Source: Gammaproteobacteria bacterium
GTDB lineage: Bacteria; Pseudomonadota; Gammaproteobacteria; Pseudomonadales; Pseudohongiellaceae
Reading direction: 5' to 3'
Assembly: GCA_041395725.1 (NCBI GenBank)
Contig: JAWKZW010000001.1
Location: 3,912,501-3,976,500, forward strand
DNA: 64,000 bases
A program made the position numbers and the translations under genes. Numbering within the stretch: the first letter of the stretch is position 1; every line of letters starts with the position of its first letter. The notes below the pieces were generated by a model. It searched no databases and was not told the DNA's origin. It worked only from the letters and a program-made list of their open reading frames with translations. Below are positions 60,804 through 64,000 of the stretch, piece by piece.

Positions 60804-61283
60804 TTACTGAAACCTTTCCGGATAAACCTGTTGGTAGGCAAACCATAGTGCCTCCCAGGATCTCCTGATTTCTTCGGGACTATGTCGTCGCCAACCCAGA
60901 TAAAAGTGGCTAACCTCCTCATCCCAGATTCCCAACGGTACTGCCAATTCACGCAACGCTCTTGTCGATTCCCTTGAAACTGTCAGGGCACCTAGATGAA
61001 ACATCTCCAATCTGACATTCCTTTCATCTTCAATCGCGTTTAGGGCTGCAGGGACTAACCAGTAAAGTTTGCGCTCCGCCATTAACCGCAGTACGCCGTA
61101 TTTTTCTGCTGGAGTCCCCTCCCGGAGTTTTGTTTCAAAATACCAGCGGGTATCATCGGGATCCGAAGATTCATACAGTAGATTAAGGTTTTTGTAGGCA
61201 TCAAGACCAAAGTCTTCAGCGTGCGGGCAAAGAAGGATATTGCAGAACAGAGCAGAATTTGCGGAAGCACTACTTTCACCATG
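60804..61283 (-). pseudogene. Probable 5'-truncated gene (HEAT-like helical protein)
   Basis: The only ATG in this frame (61082) gives 92 aa, MAERKLYWLVPAALNAIEDERNV..., but the frame is open and protein-like for 67 more codons upstream (e.g. NLLYESSDPDDTRWYFETKL, REGTPAEKYGVLRLM) to a TAG at 61284-61286. The overlapping 66-codon frame at 61082-61282 is a shadow. The coding content upstream of the ATG suggests loss of the original 5' end or a non-standard start. The helical repeats resemble HEAT-type modules; function unknown. Confidence 0.5.
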
Positions 61284-61435
61284 CTAATGTAATTAACTGG
61301 CTGACATTTCCGGCAGCAGGACTCATGCGGCTTTGGAAAATAAAGCTACTGCGGCTCTTGAAAATCGATATCCGCAGCAATTTTATCAATTAATTGTTCA
61401 AAGATTCCTGATTCTTCACTGAATCCCGTAAAAAC

Positions 61436-62119
61436 CTATTCATGAAAATCTTCAAAAAAGGAACTGATCTCCGGGTGCTCTATTGCAAGCCATTTAATAT
61501 CCTCCGCACTTATATACGCAAGGTTGTAGTGGATTTGCCTGATCTCTATAGCAGGCCCCTCTGTCGCTACCAGGAATAGATCACCGTCTTTCAAATCAAA
61601 TAAGGAATCGTTGATAAAGCCTGCACCGGCTGAATCACCGCTGATCTCGAATTGATAATTGACCAAGGTATGCCCTTCCAGAAACCCGGTAGCCCTTCGT
61701 ATTCCTCTACCAAGTACGACTTGATTACTATCGCTATCGGTAACCTGACGACGGCTGATATTTGCGGTTCCGAAATCTGCTAGAAAACGCTGTTCAAAAT
61801 CAGTCCAGATGACCACTTCCCTGCCGTCGTGGCAATAAGTGTGCAGGACAGCGGATTTAATGCCTGGTGTCACTGAGTTGTTATTTTCGCTCCAGGTGAG
61901 CAATCCTTTCCCACAGCCCCGCCCATCGGGTTTCATGCTGACAGGTTCATCGGGAAGCAGATCCGCGGGTATTTCACCGCTGCAAAGTCCGGGGTTTCCG
62001 GCATCGTCAACACACACAAAGAATCCACTTACCTGCGCGGAGGCATTGCTCGAATGCAGTTGACCCGGCAGGTAGATCGATAAGGTCAGAATGGCAGAAA
62101 TGACTGCTTTATTGTTCAT
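61436..62119 (-). CDS. Exported protein of unknown function
   Basis: A 227-aa protein if started at MNNKAVISAILTLS, with a signal peptide cleaved near NASAQVS; an in-frame ATG 15 codons upstream is less likely since it would bury the signal. Cysteines in VCVDDAGNPGLCSGE and GRGCGKG suggest disulfides. It is rich in acidic residues. No family recognised. Confidence 0.6.
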   Translation of the reverse strand: MNNKAVISAILTLSIYLPGQLHSSNASAQVSGFFVCVDDAGNPGLCSGEIPADLLPDEPVSMKPDGRGCGKGLLTWSENNNSVTPGIKSAVLHTYCHDGREVVIWTDFEQRFLADFGTANISRRQVTDSDSNQVVLGRGIRRATGFLEGHTLVNYQFEISGDSAGAGFINDSLFDLKDGDLFLVATEGPAIEIRQIHYNLAYISAEDIKWLAIEHPEISSFFEDFHE

Positions 62120-62195
62120 CAGGCAGAGGCCTCGGTCAGGCAGGGTCCCGATATTTACTCTCAATTTCGTGGGAAGTTCAAGGCTTTCCAGCTTG

Positions 62196-62582
62196 TCAGT
62201 TAAGAACCTCTATTTCCACATCGATCACACCCAGGCGGGTGTCTGCTATATCAGCGAAGGCCGAGCGGGACAGATCAATTATACGCCCTTCGACAAAAGG
62301 CCCGCGGTCATTGATTCTGACAATGACTGTTTCACCATTTTCGACATTCTTCACTCTTACAAGTGACCCGAATGGCAGATTTTTGTGCGCGGCCGTTCTG
62401 GCAGCCTGATTGAATCGTTCGCCGCTGGCAGTCTGGCGAGACTGGTATTTCGCTGCATAGAAGGATGCTTTACCGTCCTGTTTAAACCCAGCCCAGGATG
62501 ATGAATTCGCCTGAGGCACGCTGGTGCAGGCAGTTGCCAGAACGGGTATCAGCAACAGGATAAGTTTGAGTTTTACAAACAT
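62196..62582 (-). CDS. RlpA-like double-psi beta-barrel lipoprotein
   Basis: A 128-aa lipoprotein (lipobox LATAC, Cys19) with a DPBB domain: GKASFYAAKYQSRQTASGERFNQAARTAAHKNLPFGSLVRV and VRINDRGPFVEGRIIDLSRSA, the RlpA signature with the catalytic-type Asp in NDRGPF. There is no SPOR domain, so it is a short RlpA relative. Such proteins can act as septal lytic transglycosylases on denuded glycan. It is likely envelope-located. Confidence 0.85.
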   Translation of the reverse strand: MFVKLKLILLLIPVLATACTSVPQANSSSWAGFKQDGKASFYAAKYQSRQTASGERFNQAARTAAHKNLPFGSLVRVKNVENGETVIVRINDRGPFVEGRIIDLSRSAFADIADTRLGVIDVEIEVLN

Positions 62583-62790
62583 TTGCCTGAATCTCCGCAG
62601 GGGGATCGGTGGAGTGATTCTTGATAAGAGAATTGTTGCAGAGTTTTTGTGCGGGGTTATGGAGTGGGTTCACAGAATTTGTAGATGGAGAGTGAGGGAT
62701 TGACTCGTAAATTGTCTATGGACAATTTATTCACCCCTGCGTGGCTTTCGATCCCGAAAATCTTCTTGCTAGGCCTGTTTCGCAGAAAAT

Positions 62791-62815
62791 AAAAGCCCGC
62801 TTTTAGCGGGCCCTT
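62791..62815. terminator. Terminator downstream of tRNA-Ser
   Basis: GCCCGC/GCGGGC stem (62795-62800, 62806-62811) with a TTTTA loop, flanked by A-runs and T-runs, so it can act on both strands. It lies 8 bases beyond the 3' end of tRNA-Ser. Confidence 0.75.
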
Positions 62816-62822
62816 TTTATTT

Positions 62823-62910
62823 TGGCGGTGAGGGAGGGATTCGAACCCTCGATACGTTGCCGTATACACACTTTCCAGGCGTGCTCCTTCGGCCGCTCGG
62901 ACACCTCACC
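62823..62910 (-). tRNA. tRNA-Ser (GGA)
   Basis: An 88-nt class II tRNA with encoded CCA. Acceptor GGTGAGG pairs with CCTCACC; the anticodon loop holds GGA (GCCTGGAAAGTG); a long variable arm (TGTGTATACGGCAACGTATCG region) and T-loop TTCGAAT follow. It is the last tRNA-like unit read on the minus strand after a tandem array of partial copies. Confidence 0.95.
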
Positions 62911-63060
62911 GTAATTCAGTTGTTCTCTTCTCAGCACCTTGCATGCTGGTAACAAAGATACGCTTCGCGTATCCGAGGGAGGGATTGATTCGGAATTTGA
63001 CTAAGCCAAATTCCTCACCCCTTCGGGGCAGCCTCCGGCTGTCTGCGCCGCTACGCGGCT

Positions 63061-63131
63061 TTCGAACCCTCGATACGTTGCCGACTACACACTTTCCAGG
63101 CGTGCTCCTTCGGCCGCTCGGACACCTCACC
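63061..63131 (-). pseudogene. Partial tRNA-Ser copy 1
   Basis: 71 nt equal to the 5' part of tRNA-Ser(GGA) including D-arm, anticodon, variable arm (GACTAC form) and T-loop start. It lacks the 3' T-stem, acceptor strand and CCA. Confidence 0.85.
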
Positions 63132-63281
63132 GTAATTCAGTTGTTCTCTTCTCAGCACCTTGCATGCTGGTAACAAAGATACGCTTCGCGTATCCGAGGG
63201 AGGGATTGATTCGGAATTTGACTAAGCCAAATTCCTCACCCCTTCGGGGCAGCCTCCGGCTGTCTGCGCCGCTACGCGGCT

Positions 63282-63352
63282 TTCGAACCCTCGATACGTT
63301 GCCGACTACACACTTTCCAGGCGTGCTCCTTCGGCCGCTCGGACACCTCACC
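63282..63352 (-). pseudogene. Partial tRNA-Ser copy 2
   Basis: Same 71-nt segment and truncation as the other partial copies; variable arm in the GACTAC form. Confidence 0.85.
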
Positions 63353-63502
63353 GTAATTCAGTTGTTCTCTTCTCAGCACCTTGCATGCTGGTAACAAAGA
63401 TACGCTTCGCGTATCCGAGGGAGGGATTGATTCGGAATTTGACTAAGCCAAATTCCTCACCCCTTCGGGGCAGCCTCCGGCTGTCTGCGCCGCTACGCGG
63501 CT

Positions 63503-63573
63503 TTCGAACCCTCGATACGTTGCCGACTACACACTTTCCAGGCGTGCTCCTTCGGCCGCTCGGACACCTCACC
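63503..63573 (-). pseudogene. Partial tRNA-Ser copy 3
   Basis: Same 71-nt segment and truncation; variable arm in the GACTAC form. Confidence 0.85.
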
Positions 63574-63723
63574 GTAATTCAGTTGTTCTCTTCTCAGCAC
63601 CTTGCATGCTGGTAACAAAGATACGCTTCGCGTATCCGAGGGAGGGATTGATTCGGAATTTGACTAAGCCAAATTCCTCACCCCTTCGGGGCAGCCTCCG
63701 GCTGTCTGCGCCGCTACGCGGCT

Positions 63724-63794
63724 TTCGAACCCTCGATACGTTGCCGTATACACACTTTCCAGGCGTGCTCCTTCGGCCGCTCGGACACCTCACC
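63724..63794 (-). pseudogene. Partial tRNA-Ser copy 4
   Basis: Same 71-nt segment but with the GTATAC variable-arm form of the intact gene, suggesting gene conversion or an independent duplication. Confidence 0.85.
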
Positions 63795-63944
63795 GTAATT
63801 CAGTTGTTCTCTTCTCAGCACCTTGCATGCTGGTAACAAAGATACGCTTCGCGTATCCGAGGGAGGGATTGATTCGGAATTTGACTAAGCCAAATTCCTC
63901 ACCCCTTCGGGGCAGCCTCCGGCTGTCTGCGCCGCTACGCGGCT

Positions 63945-63983
63945 TTCGAACCCTCGATACGTTGCCGACTACACACTTTCCAG
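63945..63983 (-). pseudogene. Partial tRNA-Ser copy 5 (interrupted)
   Basis: Matches the repeat up to the anticodon region, then diverges after CTTTCCAG; only 17 bases of other sequence remain before the window end. The break may be the true array end or an assembly edge. Confidence 0.7.
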
Positions 63984-64000
63984 TGTGTGCCTGCATGCCC

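Larger units (their letters stand above)
62911..63983 (-). repeat. Tandem array of 221-bp tRNA-Ser-derived units
   Basis: Four complete units (62911-63131, 63132-63352, 63353-63573, 63574-63794) and a partial fifth (63795-63983). In each, the right 71 bases equal the first 71 nt of tRNA-Ser read on the minus strand, up to the T-loop TTCGAA. Then a 74-nt insert (62987-63060 in the first unit) made of four short hairpins follows, and then a 12-base match to the tRNA 3' part (GAGGGAGGGATT). The 3' acceptor strand and CCA are missing. Units are nearly identical; one (unit 4) has the GTATAC variable-arm form of the intact gene, the others GACTAC. Confidence 0.9.

Noticed and set aside
61082..61282. 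66-aa frame starting MVKVVLPQILLC
   Set aside because: It overlaps the better coding frame that continues upstream of MAERK and has no family features; a shadow frame.
62911..63983. CRISPR array
   Set aside because: Unit length is 221 bp, with no short direct repeat plus unique spacers and no cas genes; each unit is a near-identical tRNA-derived block.
62943..63996. Repeated 74-76 aa open frames on both strands in the tRNA-Ser array
   Set aside because: They are identical translations of the 221-bp repeat, run through tRNA sequence and hairpins, and have no consistent Shine-Dalgarno; they are by-products of the repeat.

Overview
The window looks like a chromosomal segment of a marine-type gammaproteobacterium. 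The TCA block (gltA divergent from sdhCDAB-sucAB-lpd-sucCD), the tRNA-Ala/gltX pair, and the hrpA, fadD, rnd, recR, ybaB, dnaX and 4.5S RNA genes all match families and gene orders known from Pseudomonas-like and related lineages. No 16S rRNA is present, so I go no finer than the class.

Layout. (1) 1-14542 is core: succinyl-CoA synthetase, 2-oxoglutarate dehydrogenase and succinate dehydrogenase on the minus strand, divergent from citrate synthase, then tRNA-Ala(GGC) and gltX. (2) 14725-41837 appears to be a genomic island of about 27.1 kb inserted near the 5' end of dusA. A dusA-facing tyrosine integrase lies at its right end. Matching short sequences (GCGCC-W-ATGATGG, plus AGGTT ten bases upstream) occur at both ends exactly 27,100 bases apart. 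No phage structural or conjugation genes are visible. The left end begins inside nirC, so nirC is now fused to what looks like the original dusA N-terminus, while dusA has gained an island-encoded N-terminus. (3) 41750-62582 is core again: dusA, a TerB-like gene, mlaA, hrpA, fadD, a MoxR/VWA pair, ycgN, rnd, recR, ybaB, dnaX, the 4.5S RNA and a PQQ-type dehydrogenase, followed by small exported proteins of unknown function. (4) 62823-63983 holds tRNA-Ser(GGA) followed by a tandem array of 221-bp units, each carrying the first 71 nt of the same tRNA.

Inside the island, a plus-strand block (nirC, cytochrome c, Sco, a 37-residue membrane peptide, CcoN-like and CcoO-like subunits, a small membrane protein, an Ig-like/TM/cytochrome c protein, a DUF1971 protein and a truncated haemoglobin) looks like a compact microaerobic or nitrite/NO-related respiratory module. 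A MocR-regulated aldolase pair, a Rho inhibitor (Rof), a MarR/carboxymuconolactone-decarboxylase pair with clear operators, a set of small exported proteins and hemE follow. Next come an IS5-family element, an outer-membrane beta-barrel protein, a C1 peptidase/lipoprotein pair, and an XRE-HTH/dynamin-like GTPase flanked by degenerate GC-rich repeats. DUF6908, PrtN-like and integrase genes close the island.

The strongest leads are the N-terminus exchange between dusA and nirC at the island ends, the tRNA-Ser-derived tandem array, and the HTH-GTPase cargo gene.
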